Positions 11,685 through 22,473 of a DNA stretch of 64,000 nucleotides are shown in pieces. Origin of the DNA: Bedellia somnulentella (taxonomy: Eukaryota; Arthropoda; Insecta; Lepidoptera; Bedelliidae). The stretch lies in assembly GCA_963576735.1 (NCBI GenBank), contig OY755191.1:9391608-9455607 (forward strand). Reading direction: 5' to 3'. The notes under the pieces were generated by a model. The model had not been told where the DNA came from. It made no database searches and saw only the letters and a program-made list of their open reading frames with translations. Each line of letters begins with the position of its first letter. The first letter of the stretch is position 1. Made by a program: the position numbers and the translations under genes.

Positions 11685-11862
11685 TGTGACAGTGTATTTG
11701 TTCAAAACGCCGCGCCGATAGGCCTGACCTGTATAACGTGAGAACACTGTTCAAGCAAATCGTGGGTACTCTGAACAACAGGTGACAATGTCACGTGATA
11801 TTCAGAAGTATTACTACCTCTGCTAACCCCTTCGGGGATATTCAGCGTGAACGATTGAGTCG
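11685..11862 (+). mobile_element. SINE-B copy
   Basis: Sense orientation: GTGACAGTGTATTTGTTC, GTGATATTCAGAAGTATTAC, CTCTGCTAACCCCTTCGGGG, CAGCGTGAACG. The tail has the CCCC-TT-CGGGG hairpin typical of this family. Confidence 0.75.
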
Positions 11863-12055
11863 TTCTTGAAATGTAGAATTGTAGACCATCACCTTTTGAG
11901 GGATTTCAGAACAATGTAAAGTTACATATGGTTGAGCCCATTTAATATCGTACAGTTATAGAAATACCGGAAATGCGAAGAATAATACAGTAACCGTCGC
12001 TTTCTCATCCGAGAGATGCATCTTTGCCAGGTCTACCCATCTCTAAAACTCGTAA

Positions 12056-12673
12056 AATAAAATATTTTTTAACAAAAAGAAAACAGACTTCATAGTTGGA
12101 AAAACAACCGAAAATAAACAATCTAGTACTAAAAAGTACGAAATAAGTGTTTTAGTTGAATATGAGTACTGTGATTAATACCTTAGCAATTTCTTTATTC
12201 CACACGCGTCAGTTCAACCTAACTAAATATTAAAATTCTCTTAAATTAATTTTTGAGACGGTGCCAGTCAAACAAAAGTAAATTCACCCTACTATCTATC
12301 TCTGATTATTACAATCTAAACAATATATATCTATCGCCTTACGTTTTAAATGGTAATACGTACAAAAATCAATTTACCCTACAACTACAAGGTATCCTAC
12401 ATTGTACATGTATATGAAGTGCGAAATACACACTTATTATTATCAATCATCATCACGCAGGCTGGCACCGGCTCACAAATTAATTTAGGAGAATTTTAAT
12501 ATTTAGGTAGGTTGAACTGACGCGTGTGGAATAAAGAAATTGCTAAGGTATTAATCACAGTACTCATATTCAACTAAAATACTTATTTTGTACTTTTTAG
12601 TACTAGATTGTTTATTTTCGGTTGTTTTTCCAACTATGAAGTCGGTTTTCTTTTTGTTAAAAAATATTTTATT
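12056..12673. mobile_element. Foldback element with about 212-bp terminal inverted repeats
   Basis: Left arm 12056-12267 and right arm 12462-12673 are reverse complements with only about nine differences over 212 bp (for example AGACTTC/CGACTTC and ACCTAACTA/ACCTACCTA). A 194-bp unique centre separates them. The outer ends are AATAAAATATTTTTTAAC and its complement. No ORF inside. It is probably a MITE or foldback, or else two inverted copies of the neighbouring ACCGACTTC-type repeat, because the arms contain the same AACCGACTTC word. Confidence 0.8.
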
Positions 12674-12783
12674 ATATTTTATTGTTTAATTTATTAGGAA
12701 TGGGAAAAAGAACAAAACCGTTAAAGTAACTTCTAATTTAAATTAATAATATTAATTAGTTACAGGTGTAAACTGAAAATTAT

Positions 12784-13025
12784 ATACACACATATACTCA
12801 CGGCTATAAATCCCTTAACGGGATAGCCAGAGCTTTGGAATGAGGAATTCCTCAGCCACTTTTGGAAGTTGATTTCGGAAAAGATGGTAATAATATATGA
12901 TTTCGGTGACGGTTCTCCAACCACATCTCCCAAAAATCACTTAAAAAGCCCTTATACCCTTAGTCGCCTCTTACGATCACGGGTAGAAATGGGGTAGTGT
13001 TATTCTAAGCCGACACGACACGGCA
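12784..13025 (-). mobile_element. SINE-A copy, moderately diverged
   Basis: Matches SINE-A from CACACATATACTCACGGC to GACACGACACGGC with scattered changes. Confidence 0.82.
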
Positions 13026-13150
13026 AAAGTTATGAAATTATCACTGTAATAATTTTGTATAAACTGACAGGGGTAGACAGATCTATCGTATCATTACATT
13101 TTATATTGTAAACGGCCATGGTAGAAACTATTTTTGAAATTGATAACCTA

Positions 13151-13313
13151 GGGTAAGCGATACAGTTTTCGTCACCCTGACTGTTATAACCACTCGTAAA
13201 TATTTTAGAAAGAAAATGTAAATAATCATAAACAAATGTCCGAACCCATACCATAGAAAATATTTGCGAGTGGCTAAAACTGTCGAGTTGACAATAACTG
13301 TATTGCTTACCCT
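13151..13313. repeat. Imperfect palindrome (57-bp arms)
   Basis: 13151-13207 and 13257-13313 are inverted copies (outer word AGGGTAAGCRATACAGTT, inner word CCACTCGYAAATATTTT) at roughly 80 percent identity with a 49-bp loop. A GC-rich block rich in GGC and CGC (13330-13415) follows. Confidence 0.65.
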
Positions 13314-13603
13314 ACTGTATGTTTTTAAACGCGCGCACGCGGCGGCGGCGGCGTCGCGTCGCCGCTCGATCGGCGCGCAGGCGCTTCCCCGCGCCCGCGG
13401 GGGCAGCACCCCCTGAGATGATATTTTTCGCTGAACCAACTGCGCCTTAATAGTTGATTAATTATATTGCTTCAATTGCTTCATTCCAATGAATGTGTCG
13501 TACAGCTCAAATTTAGATGCGATATAGATAACATAAAGTATAAGTTATACAACTAACGCGATAAAATAAAAATCACTATTCGTAGTAAATAATAATAAGA
13601 AAG

Positions 13604-16600
13604 TTAATCTATGAGGAATCGAACAGTAGGTTTAACTGTCCTTCCACTTCTAGTAGTGTAAGGTGTTGGAAAAGGAAGATTTTTGTAATTATTATTTAAA
13701 TTTGTTTCATGTGCGAGCTTAGTCGTCCCTTGAACTTGCTGAGTTTGCGTTTGTAAATCGGAATCGTTTTCTTTGATAAGGAAGGCTGGTTTTAATCTAT
13801 CTATTGAAATATGTGTAATCCGATTAGGCAATTGAATTTTAAAAACTTTATCTGATCTACTTATTACTGGGTAGGGTCCCTGATAAGCAGGAGTCAAAGG
13901 TTTTTTTACCATGTCTTCTCTAATGAATACATGGCTACAAGATGATAAATTAGGGTGAATGAAAAGGTTTCGTGAATCTTTACTACTAACGTTCATTTTT
14001 GGTTTTAGTGAGTTTAAAATCTTACGAAGACTACTTGTATAGCATTGTTCATCTGTCTGAATACTTACCTCAGTATAGAAATCTCCAGGTAGACGAATGT
14101 TATACCCCATCAACATCTCAGCTGCACTGATGTTGGAATCGCTACGTCCTGCTGCTCTTAATCCGAGCATAACAGTTGGTAATTCTTCAATCCAGGTTGA
14201 TTTAGCAGAAATAAGTCTAGCTGTTAATGCTGACTTCATTGTGCGGTGCCAACGCTCTATAATCCCGTTGCTTTGGGGATGGTAAGGGGTGGTACGTAGT
14301 CTTTGCGCTCCTAATAATTTCGTTAGGGAATAAAATAACTCGCTCTCAAATTGCCTACCTTGATCAGTAGTTATCTTGGTGGGGCACCCGTATCGGCTTA
14401 TCCACGTCTCGTAGAAAGCTTTAGAAACAGTTTCGGCCGTTATATTTTCTATCGGACACGCCTCCGGCCATCGAGTAAAACGGTCGATCATGGTAACGCA
14501 ATACCTATATCCTTGCGCTGTTGTAGGCAGGGGTCCTATTATATCTAAATTAATATGTGATAATTTTTCACTCGCTGGGTAACAGCCTAGTTTAGAAATT
14601 GTGTGTCTACTTACCTTCGACATTTGGCAATTCACACATGTTTTCGCCCATGCACTCACATCTTTGTTCATGTTTGGCCAAAAATACCGTTTTGCTATCA
14701 TTTTTCTAGTACATCGTATACCTGGATGGCTGACATTATGTACGTTGTCAAATATTAGTTTCCGATATGATAAAGGTATAAACGGCCTCATTATGCCTGT
14801 AGATATTTCACAATATAGAAACTTACTAGAAAAAGGAGTAAAAACTTTTTTAAAAATTAGCTTATCATTTTTATTTTTGTGTGACAACCACAGCTTGAGT
14901 TCGTTGTCATTCTCTTGTGTAAATGCGAGATTATCATAATCGATAGATGATGGGCACGAGATGGTCTCTATCCGCGACAGGGCGTCGGCCACACGGTTCA
15001 TACAACCTTGTACGTGTCGTATATCGCTAGTAAATTCGCTAATGTACGATAACTGGCGAGCTCTCCTTGGTAGCTCCTTAGCGCTACCCCCACTCTCTAA
15101 AGCACGCGTTAGGGGCATGTGATCTGTGTAAACGATCAACTCGCGACCTTCTATCATATTTCTAAAGTGGACAATTGAAGCATAAATCGCTAAAAGTTCT
15201 CTATCGTATGTGCTATAACTAGATTGTGTATTCGAAATTCTTTTGGAGAAATAACCTAAGGGCTGCCATTCATTACCTACTTTTTGTTGAAGTACAGCTC
15301 CGATTGATGTATTACTTGCGTCGGTAAAAAGGGCTAAAGGTGCATTGTGCAAAGGATAGGATAGTGTAACTGCATTCTCTAAAGCCTGTTTGCACTGTTC
15401 GAAAGCTTGGTTGGATTTATCATTCCAATGAATTATAGTTTTATCACGCTTTTTAGATCCGTGTAAAAATGAATTTAATACCGATTGACAATCCGCTGCG
15501 TTTTTTAAATGAGATCTATAAAAATTAACCATGCCTAAAAATCGACGTAAATCTTCTACAGTTTTAGGTTTAGGATATTCATTAATTACTTGTACCTTTT
15601 CAGGCAAGGGCTTTAGCCCTTCAATTGAAACCTCATAGCCTAAGAATTGAATTTTCTTTTTACCAAAACAACTTTTATCAACGTTTAATGTCATACCTAA
15701 TTCTGTTAACCTTTTAAAAAGTAATTCTAAGTGTTCTCTGTGTATTTTCTCATTATCTGAAGCAATCAAAATATCGTCGATGTAGCAAAATAAATAGGAA
15801 GTATTATTACCTGATTTATTTAATTTGTGTAAGTCTCGCAATACTGTATGATCCATATACCTTTGAAAACTCTGTGCGGCATTACGTAAACCAAATGACA
15901 TTCGCGGGAATTCGTAAAGACCAAATGGTGTAATGATAGCGGTTTTTTCAACGTCCTCTGGAGCTACAGGGATAAAATGGTAGGCTCTATTTATGTCGAT
16001 ACGTGAGAAAATAGGCTTACCTGCTAAACCATAAGTGAAGTCCTGTAACCTGGGAACCGGATAGCGGTCTGGTTTCGTCACGGCATTCAGACGGCGGTAG
16101 TCTCCGCAAGGTCTGAGCTGTCCGTTCTTTTTAGGAACTACATGAAGTGGGCTTGCCCACGGGCTCTTCGAGGGGCGACATATACCTACCTCTTGCATTA
16201 GTCGAAACTCTTCCTTCACCCGGTTGTACCGATCGGGATGGAGTGGTCGTGCTTTCGCACTAACGGGAGGACCTGAAGTTTCTATGTGGTGATATATAGA
16301 ACTATCTGAGGGATTAGTAAAGCATATAAATTTTGTAATTTCGGGATACTTTTCTAATAAATCTAAATAAGGGTGATCATTTTGAATTGTTTTGATAGAT
16401 GAATGTTTTGATATAACTATAGTTCCTATTGAATTTAACTGTGTAACCGTATCAATTAGTTTACGTTGATAGAGGTCAACTGATAATTTATTTTTATACA
16501 AGAAATCAGCTCCTAAGATGGCTTGTTTTACGTCGCAAACTATAAAATTCCAAGTGAACGCGCGCCTTAAACCTAAATTTAATTCTAAACTAACTATACC

Positions 16601-16714
16601 GTACGTTTTAATTTCAGTGTTATTAGCTGCATATAACTTGTAGTGGCAATTTAAGTTTTTAAAAAAATGAAACATGAGATTTAGGTAAAACAGATATGTT
16701 TGCACCTGTGTCAA
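13604..16714 (-). pseudogene. Gypsy Pol polyprotein, protease frame broken
   Basis: 1036 open codons. The N-terminal part is the C-terminal half of the aspartic protease (ILGADFLYKN). RT follows: CGDYRRLNAVTKPDRYPVP, FSRIDINRAYHFIPV, FPRMSFGLRNAAQSFQRYMD and the catalytic YIDDILIAS. RNase H has LFTDASNTSIGAVLQQ and YTDHMPLTRAL. Integrase has the HHCC finger (HNVSHPGIRC...CVNCQ) and the DDE core (NLDIIGPLP, TTDQGRQFES, PYHPQSNGIIERW). The end carries AYQGPYPVISR, a GPY/F-type module. The protease catalytic DTG (minus strand of 16704-16712) is in another frame. That frame stops at 16659-16661 inside a T7A5 run, and the rest continues one base ahead, so a homopolymer indel at 16656-16667 breaks the polyprotein. 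There is no ATG at the start. Confidence 0.85.
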
Positions 16715-16804
16715 TTAGAAAAGATATGTTATTCTTACGGTCAAAAATCATAAGGCGGTGGTTACTCAGTGGTACAGTATAATCCGCCACCTGCTGTACC
16801 GCAT

Positions 16805-16814
16805 CTAGTTTCCC
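16805..16814 (-). promoter_or_regulatory. Candidate -1 ribosomal frameshift site at gag stop
   Basis: Minus strand of 16808-16814 reads GGGAAAC immediately before the TAG gag stop (16805-16807). In the gag frame it is G GGA AAC, matching the X XXY YYZ heptamer rule. The -1 frame continues KLDAVQQVADYTVPLS up to LIDTGANISVLP, the protease active site. Confidence 0.6.
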
Positions 16815-17674
16815 TGGTTCGTGCTAGCCCGATTGGGGTCCCATGCGCACGGCTGCTCACAATTCCTGGCCTTTCCACGGTATTTATAGTGAAACTTGCA
16901 CAACCAGTTGGGGTTATTCCGGTTCCGTGAAATACTTCGGGGTCTCCGCCCCCCTTGCCGACTCTTACTACGCTGATGATAACTTCTACCTCGCTTTATT
17001 TGTTCTCGAAGGGACATAACTTCTAACGAAAGCTTCTGCATCATGTTGAACATCTCAGTTAATGGTATATTGGCAACAGTGGAGGATAGGGTGCTGGTGC
17101 TGGTGGTACCTGACACCTCTGCAATATTACCCTGGGAAATAGTTTCCATGACTTTATCAGCAATTTTTGCGATGTTGTCTAGATCTCTTTCATTGCTGAC
17201 TGCGATCACTGCTCTGACAGCCGCAGGGATGCGAGATAACCATAAATTTTTCAGTGTCAGTTCAGAGACCTGAGTGGTTCTACCTAGGTCTCTCATCTTG
17301 CGCAACAGCTGGGAGGGCTTTTGTGTTCCTAGATCCATTTCACCAACCAATTTCTGAAACTGTCGCTCTGCGCTTTCTTCAAACACCTGCAGCAACCTTT
17401 CCTTCACAGCCTGATATTTGTTAGTTTCAGGAGGTGACATCAGTATGTCGCTTATTTGTTGTAGAGCTTCGCGGCTGAGTTTCGAAATAACCACGTTATA
17501 TTTAATCTCGTCGCTTTGTTTCTGCGGTAACATGATTGCTTCGTATTGAGCAAACCACAGTCTAGGCATTTCCGTCCAAAAATCGGGAACTCGTGAAGTT
17601 ACAGTGATCTGAGCCAGATCTGTAGATGCCGCCGCGGTTGATAGTGGTGATGGCATAGTTGGTACAGTAGTCAT
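16805..17674 (-). CDS. Gypsy Gag
   Basis: 289 codons from the ATG at 17674 (MTTVPTMPSP). The open frame extends 11 codons upstream but without an ATG. It contains a capsid-like region (PDFWTEMPRLWFAQYEAIM, about residues 29-47) of the type found in CsRn1/Kabuki Gag, a helical stretch, and an Arg/Ser-rich linker ahead of the terminal CHCC finger. It forms the virus-like particle in this family. It ends TNQGN-stop, with a -1 slippery site at the stop codon leading into the protease frame. Confidence 0.85.
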   Translation of the reverse strand: MTTVPTMPSPLSTAAASTDLAQITVTSRVPDFWTEMPRLWFAQYEAIMLPQKQSDEIKYNVVISKLSREALQQISDILMSPPETNKYQAVKERLLQVFEESAERQFQKLVGEMDLGTQKPSQLLRKMRDLGRTTQVSELTLKNLWLSRIPAAVRAVIAVSNERDLDNIAKIADKVMETISQGNIAEVSGTTSTSTLSSTVANIPLTEMFNMMQKLSLEVMSLREQIKRGRSYHQRSKSRQGGRRPRSISRNRNNPNWLCKFHYKYRGKARNCEQPCAWDPNRASTNQGN

Positions 17675-17736
17675 TATAAATTCCTTGTAATTAAAAATGT
17701 AGGTCACACGTGTTTCACAATTGTTAGCTTTTAATT

Positions 17737-17779
17737 TATCAAAACATATATCCGCGCTAGTCGGATATATGTTTTGATA
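17737..17779. repeat. Perfect 18-bp inverted repeat
   Basis: Arms 17737-17754 and 17762-17779 (TATCAAAACATATATCCG and its complement) with a 7-base loop. It lies just upstream of the gypsy gag in its 5' leader region. Confidence 0.8.
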
Positions 17780-18438
17780 TATAGTCTATCGTGACTTTTC
17801 TCTCTTGCTTCCCTTACTTTTATTATTCTTCTCATATATCCTCTTTCATTCTTCTGACTTCGGACTCCCACCTTTATAAAAAAGTTATTTATTTATTTAT
17901 TTTAATACTTTATTTTCTTTGGAATATTAACAGACCAATACAAACAATATGTATAATACTAATTATGAATACACAATGCCATTTACAAATCTTCACCTAT
18001 AGAACATCAAAAAAAGAATAAAGTGATATCAAATAAAAGAATACCACATAGTAGCGTATAATTATGATACAAGTAATCAAAGTTAGTACTTACAGGTTGA
18101 TTAAAAGTCGTGTCGTGTAAGTTTGATGGGAAACCAACTTATACATTTGATTCATCCAATAAGGATTCCACTGCGTGTAAAAACAGAATGTATGGAGAGA
18201 TTTCATCCTATTTTTATAATAACACAAGCAGGGTCAGATCGCTAGTACAATATAGTAGTGAGGTCTAAGACAACAGTTATTGGAAACCAGCAACACGTCA
18301 CACAATAACTTTGTATGAAATGTACCCAAGTTTCTAGGAACTACGTAGCAGTTAGCACCAAGTTCAAACCATGTTTAAACATAGCTGTCTCAAGTTAAGA
18401 CGCGAAATACAAGGGTACAAGTGTGAGATTCACCTTAA
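17780..18438. other. Non-coding, nothing assigned
   Basis: A pyrimidine-rich stretch (17790-17870) and (TTTA)n run, then AT-rich sequence. No LTR match to 13020-13600 was seen. Confidence 0.5.
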
Positions 18439-18590
18439 CATACATATAATCACGGCTATAAATCGCTAGAAGGGGTAGCCAGATCCTAGGAATTAGAAAT
18501 TTCTCAGTTTCCTTTGGAAGTTAAGTGGGGAAAAGATGGTAAAATAAAGGTTATTGGTGATAGGTCTCCAACCGCATCGCCAAATTCCCT
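18439..18590 (-). mobile_element. SINE-A copy, 5'-truncated
   Basis: Matches from the tail end to CCAACCGCATCGCC and then ends. It is followed about 15 bp later by an RTE LINE fragment. Confidence 0.75.
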
Positions 18591-18604
18591 TGTGTAAGAA
18601 GAAT

Positions 18605-18712
18605 AAGGAATGTGAGGGAAACAAGAGATTTTTCAGGATCGTGCAAAGTGGCGATCGCTATTTTCTGCCAACCCTAATATGAATAATGTCAGTGAACATA
18701 AGTAATTAAGAC
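18605..18712 (+). repeat. RTE-like LINE 3' fragment, degenerate
   Basis: TTTTTCAGGATCGTGCAAAG, GTGGCGATCGCTATTTTCTG and AATAATGTCAGTGA follow the LINE 3' end. Confidence 0.6.
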
Positions 18713-18726
18713 ACTTTTGTTATTAC

Positions 18727-18961
18727 ACATACATACATACATACATATACTCACGGCTATAATTCCCCAGAAGGGGTAGCCAGAGCCAAGGAATTATAAA
18801 TTCCACAGCCACTTTTGGAAGTAGAGTGGGGAAAGGCGGTAAAATAAAGGTTTTTGGTGATGGGTCTCCAACCGCATCGCCCAAAAATCCAATAAAAAGC
18901 CCCTTACGACACCCGTGGGTAGAAAGGGGTAGCGACATTCTAAGCCGGCACTACACGGCAA
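18727..18961 (-). mobile_element. SINE-A copy with small internal deletion
   Basis: Full ends are present, but the AATACCGTTAGTCGCCT part is missing (AAAAAGCCCCTTACGACACC). Confidence 0.85.
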
Positions 18962-19564
18962 CAAATTATTATTAGTTGCTAAAAGTATTTGGAAAAATAA
19001 TTATAGAAGCGAAACAGTATTAAATAAGTTGTGTTTGATTTTTAAAATATACTCAGTTTTAGAAGTCAGTCCTGTTTAATTTAATACGTCCATGGTTGCA
19101 GCAAAATATAGTAATAACCTATATGTAATTTTATTTTATAATCTACATATTTATATCTACATGTAGTAAGCAGTTACTCTGGTTTTTTATTTTGCGACAT
19201 AATAAAAATAAAAATGTAGTTAAAAGATGGCAGTACAGCGCTGAGTACAATGGCATCTATTCATAGTCCAACATAACTGAGTTAAAACAATTATTCAACG
19301 CAATATCGCGGTGGAAGTGTAAACTGTAAACTCCAATGCGGAGACAGGCTCGTAATTAAACACTAGAATACTATGGACTTGGAATTTCCCAAAACGAATT
19401 CGAAACAGCCTCGGTAGATTATTAGTAAGAGTTTGGTTTTGCGTTCAGAAGGTGGTGAGAGAGAAACTGCGAAAATGTTACAAGTGATGCATTTTATCTA
19501 CGCTTGCCGAAAGCGGGCTGACAAAATATCTACTAATGTTTTTACAGTAACACGGACTGATTGC
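18962..19564. other. Non-coding, nothing assigned
   Basis: No gene or repeat recognised. Confidence 0.5.
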
Positions 19565-19650
19565 TTATAATGCCTCCGAAGTACAGAATAATCTTTATTT
19601 TCAGATCAGGTGATTCAGGCCTACTAAACCATTAAATAAAACGAACACCA
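19565..19650 (-). repeat. SINE-C fragment
   Basis: The reverse strand reads AGGCCTGAATCACCTGATCT and TACTTCGGAGGCA, matching the middle of SINE-C at 26268-26600. Confidence 0.55.
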
Positions 19651-19763
19651 CATATTGTACGTACCATATTGTACGCCGAGAGCTGTACAGCTAGACCACA
19701 ATGGCCGTTAACGTTAAATGATGAGATCATGGCATTAAAATATATGATAATAAAATAAAACAG

Positions 19764-19769
19764 TTTATT
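19764..19769 (-). terminator. Polyadenylation signal of the ALDH-like gene
   Basis: AATAAA on the minus strand, about 20 bases after the stop codon of the 535-codon ORF. Confidence 0.6.
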
Positions 19770-19788
19770 GGTATGTTTATGTTGTAGT

Positions 19789-21396
19789 TTAATTAGCAAA
19801 AGTTTCTCCAAATGTGGTACAAACAGTTTTCATTGACATTTGCAATAATTTATTTATAGAGCCCTCTACGTATACGTCTATTAAATCACATGCAACTAGA
19901 TCCTCGCTACTTATAATCAAGGGTATTGAATACTTGCTTAATTGTTTTATAGTATCAATATCACCTTCTTCAAGCTTTGAGTTATTGGATAGAAGGAGTG
20001 CATTATCGTTTAATAATAAACGCAGAGCATCTGATAAAAAAAATTGATCACAGTTCACAGCAATCACACCAAATGGTTTGGTGAAGCCAAAATTCATTTT
20101 GTCTTTATCAATTTTGACGTAAGATTCCGAGGCTGATAAGTGTTGTAATATACTCTGAACGTCTTTGCTCAAAGACAACGCTTCTTTTAAAATATTCTTT
20201 TTATTTTCAAAATTGAGGTTTATCCAATTATTCCTTAATTTAATAAGAACCCTTAAATCATCGTTTGCAGTATTCTCGTCAGGTTTTATGTTTTCAGGAT
20301 GTCTGATGAAATAATCAGGTGTTATCTCAACCACGTCATATAAACCAAAATCGTTGATCCTCACATTCCTTGCTTTCGTATTAATCGCAATATCGTTTGC
20401 CACAGAAATGTTGCTACACCAGATGGACAAATAAATTGGATCGTACTTATTGAGTAATGAAAATAATTCTTTAGTAGTCCTGTATCCTTCTACAAAGATT
20501 ATTGGTTCATAAAATCTTTCGTAATCATCAACAGTGGCATCGACGTAATCGAAAAGAAACACTTTTTTCCCATACACTGTGACTTGTGAGGATTTCTTGT
20601 CGAATACTTTAAAATTTTCTTCATTAGTGTTGATAGATTTACGTTCTGCAGAATGTTTGAGGCAGATTTTAAAACGTTCAAACACACTTTCTTGGATAAT
20701 AATGCGGCGTATTCTCCACTGGTACTCGTGCGCATGCGCGGCGTGAGTTACGCAGTGCACAGCTGAATCTATGTCAGTCTCCTCAGTTACAACCACCACG
20801 CTTCCAAAAGTCATTCCTGGAATGTATTTAGGTGTCACAGAATATCTACTGTGCTTTTGTTCTAGAGTGGTTTCAAAGCCTGAATCGACAAAAATATTCT
20901 TTATCAACTCCGCCATTATTAAATTTGTTTCGTTGTAGTGCAATACTATACTTTTAGTTATCGAAATGTCTACTATTTTAGTTGAAATAAAGTCATCATG
21001 GTTTTGTTGGTGAATTAATTCCAATCGTTTTATTATGCGTTTAATGTCATAGTTTTTAACGACTTCAATTTGACCATCTTTCATAAATAAATAAGACAAT
21101 TGAGCAAGTAATTCTTCTTTTGATTTCAATTCCTCGGTCAAATTTTTAATGTTCTTATTGTCACCAGAATCTGTTCTTGTGGTATTCTTGATAACGTACT
21201 CATTCATAGACTTATTATCAACAGTCCAGCTATTTTGCTTCAACCTGTTTACGAAGTCATCGAACTCTTGGTTTGTATCCTTGAGCCATTCTTGTATGGC
21301 CTGGTGGGACCGAAGATATTCAATGGCTAAACTGAGATCCACTGCATCCATTTGAAGATCTTTAAACAGTTTTGTAACTTGTTTAAATGCACTCAT
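19789..21396 (-). CDS. Aldehyde-dehydrogenase-like protein, probably catalytically inactive
   Basis: Single uninterrupted ORF of 535 codons from an ATG, with AATAAA just after the stop. Residues about 195-245 (MTFGSVVVVTEETDIDSAVH, then RRIIIQESVFERF) parallel the ALDH stretch that runs from the 'elGGkspvvV..dADld.AV' strand through the catalytic cysteine to 'srv.VqesvydeF'. At the place of the catalytic GQxC there is HEYQWRIRR, so no nucleophilic Cys is present. Residues about 295-352 (YEPIIFVEGYRT... to RNVRINDFGLYD) parallel the 'GPv..v..f' and 'gtvwiNdfg' parts. Residues about 385-500 (FGFTKPFGVIAVNCDQFFLS) look like the start of a second ALDH unit. A double, degenerate ALDH layout recalls ALDH16A1, but the length (535 versus about 800) differs. 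It is intronless, so it may be a retrocopy that has kept an open frame. Function unknown. Confidence 0.55.
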   Translation of the reverse strand: MSAFKQVTKLFKDLQMDAVDLSLAIEYLRSHQAIQEWLKDTNQEFDDFVNRLKQNSWTVDNKSMNEYVIKNTTRTDSGDNKNIKNLTEELKSKEELLAQLSYLFMKDGQIEVVKNYDIKRIIKRLELIHQQNHDDFISTKIVDISITKSIVLHYNETNLIMAELIKNIFVDSGFETTLEQKHSRYSVTPKYIPGMTFGSVVVVTEETDIDSAVHCVTHAAHAHEYQWRIRRIIIQESVFERFKICLKHSAERKSINTNEENFKVFDKKSSQVTVYGKKVFLFDYVDATVDDYERFYEPIIFVEGYRTTKELFSLLNKYDPIYLSIWCSNISVANDIAINTKARNVRINDFGLYDVVEITPDYFIRHPENIKPDENTANDDLRVLIKLRNNWINLNFENKKNILKEALSLSKDVQSILQHLSASESYVKIDKDKMNFGFTKPFGVIAVNCDQFFLSDALRLLLNDNALLLSNNSKLEEGDIDTIKQLSKYSIPLIISSEDLVACDLIDVYVEGSINKLLQMSMKTVCTTFGETFAN

Positions 21397-22201
21397 TTTA
21401 TATTGTCACACTCAGTAGCGTTGTCTTCGTGACCTCGCGTATCAATTGTGACTGGTTTTACTCACACGTTCATTTCAATAGAGCGATTGCATCGTGCTAT
21501 GATATTTCAGCAAAAATGCGCTTGATTTTGTTTGCGCTAGGTTTTTGATATGAACAATGACTCGTACTTTTAAAAGCTATAAAATAATCACTTATATCAA
21601 AACTGTTATTAGCTGTATAGCGAGTATGACAGACAATATATTGTAATAACAACTACAACTAAAACTTGTAAGGAGACATACTAATAAAATATATTTATTT
21701 TATTTAAAAATTGCTGATCCTAATTTAGTTTTAGATTTGTAACATTCAACCATGCAGTAAAAGAATCCTGTTAGATACGAATGTGTCAATAATATATCTC
21801 AATGCAAAGAATAATAAAAAATAGGGCGCTGAATGCTGGATAATGCTAAACACTATTAAGCGCCCGTTGTGTTAAGAAGCACAAATAACATTCATTCGAT
21901 AAGAAAACTAAGAGTGAACGAGACAGTATACTGTATATCAATTGATAATTTACTAAATTGCTAAACATATGCTTATCATACAAATATTTATTTTATCTTC
22001 GTAGTTATAGGCATCAAATAGACTAAACAGAGTTCAGATAGATTCAGAACAAAAATAAATAATCCCTCTATCACCACATAACTAAATTTGGTTTAAGTTT
22101 AATTTAATGTACCTATAATTTTAGACGTAAGAAAAAGACGTAGGGGGTATCACATTTGTATTTTACGAACTAATTTGTACTATACATATAACAATTACCA
22201 C
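21397..22201. other. 5' flank of the ALDH-like gene, otherwise empty
   Basis: The minus strand just upstream of the ATG has CACAATATAAAATG and a TACTGAGTGTG start-like context, but no clear TATA box at the usual distance. The remainder is AT-rich with no gene. Confidence 0.4.
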
Positions 22202-22473
22202 ATACATAAATACATATACTCACGGCAATAAATCCCAAAAAGGGGTAGACAGGGCTTCAGAGCTAGAAACTCTCAAGCCATATTTGAAATTGATAGGAGA
22301 TAAGATGGTAGAAATAAAGTATCGATGGTGATGGGTTTCCAACCGCATCGCCCATAAATCACTTAAAAAAGACCCTTAGTTGCCTTTTACGACACCCGTG
22401 GGTAGAAAGGGGTAGTGACATTCCTTTCCGTTCTAAGCCGGCACTACACGGCAAAGCCGGCACTACATGGCAA
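22202..22473 (-). mobile_element. SINE-A copy with duplicated 5' end
   Basis: Complete copy. The terminal GCCGGCACTACAYGGCAA is present twice in tandem at its 5' end (22437-22473). Confidence 0.83.

Larger units (their letters stand above)
13604..17707 (-). mobile_element. Ty3/gypsy retrotransposon, CsRn1/Kabuki type, LTRs not seen
   Basis: Gag and pol lie head to tail on the minus strand with the order Gag, protease, RT, RNase H, integrase and a GPY/F-like C-terminus. Gag ends with a C-H-C-C arrangement (CKFHYKYRGKARNCEQPC) that is characteristic of the CsRn1 clade. I compared the flanks (13020-13600 and 17710-18430) by eye and found no direct repeat that could be the LTRs and no clear primer-binding site or polypurine tract. 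The element is probably end-truncated. The pro/pol junction is also frameshifted. Confidence 0.88.
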
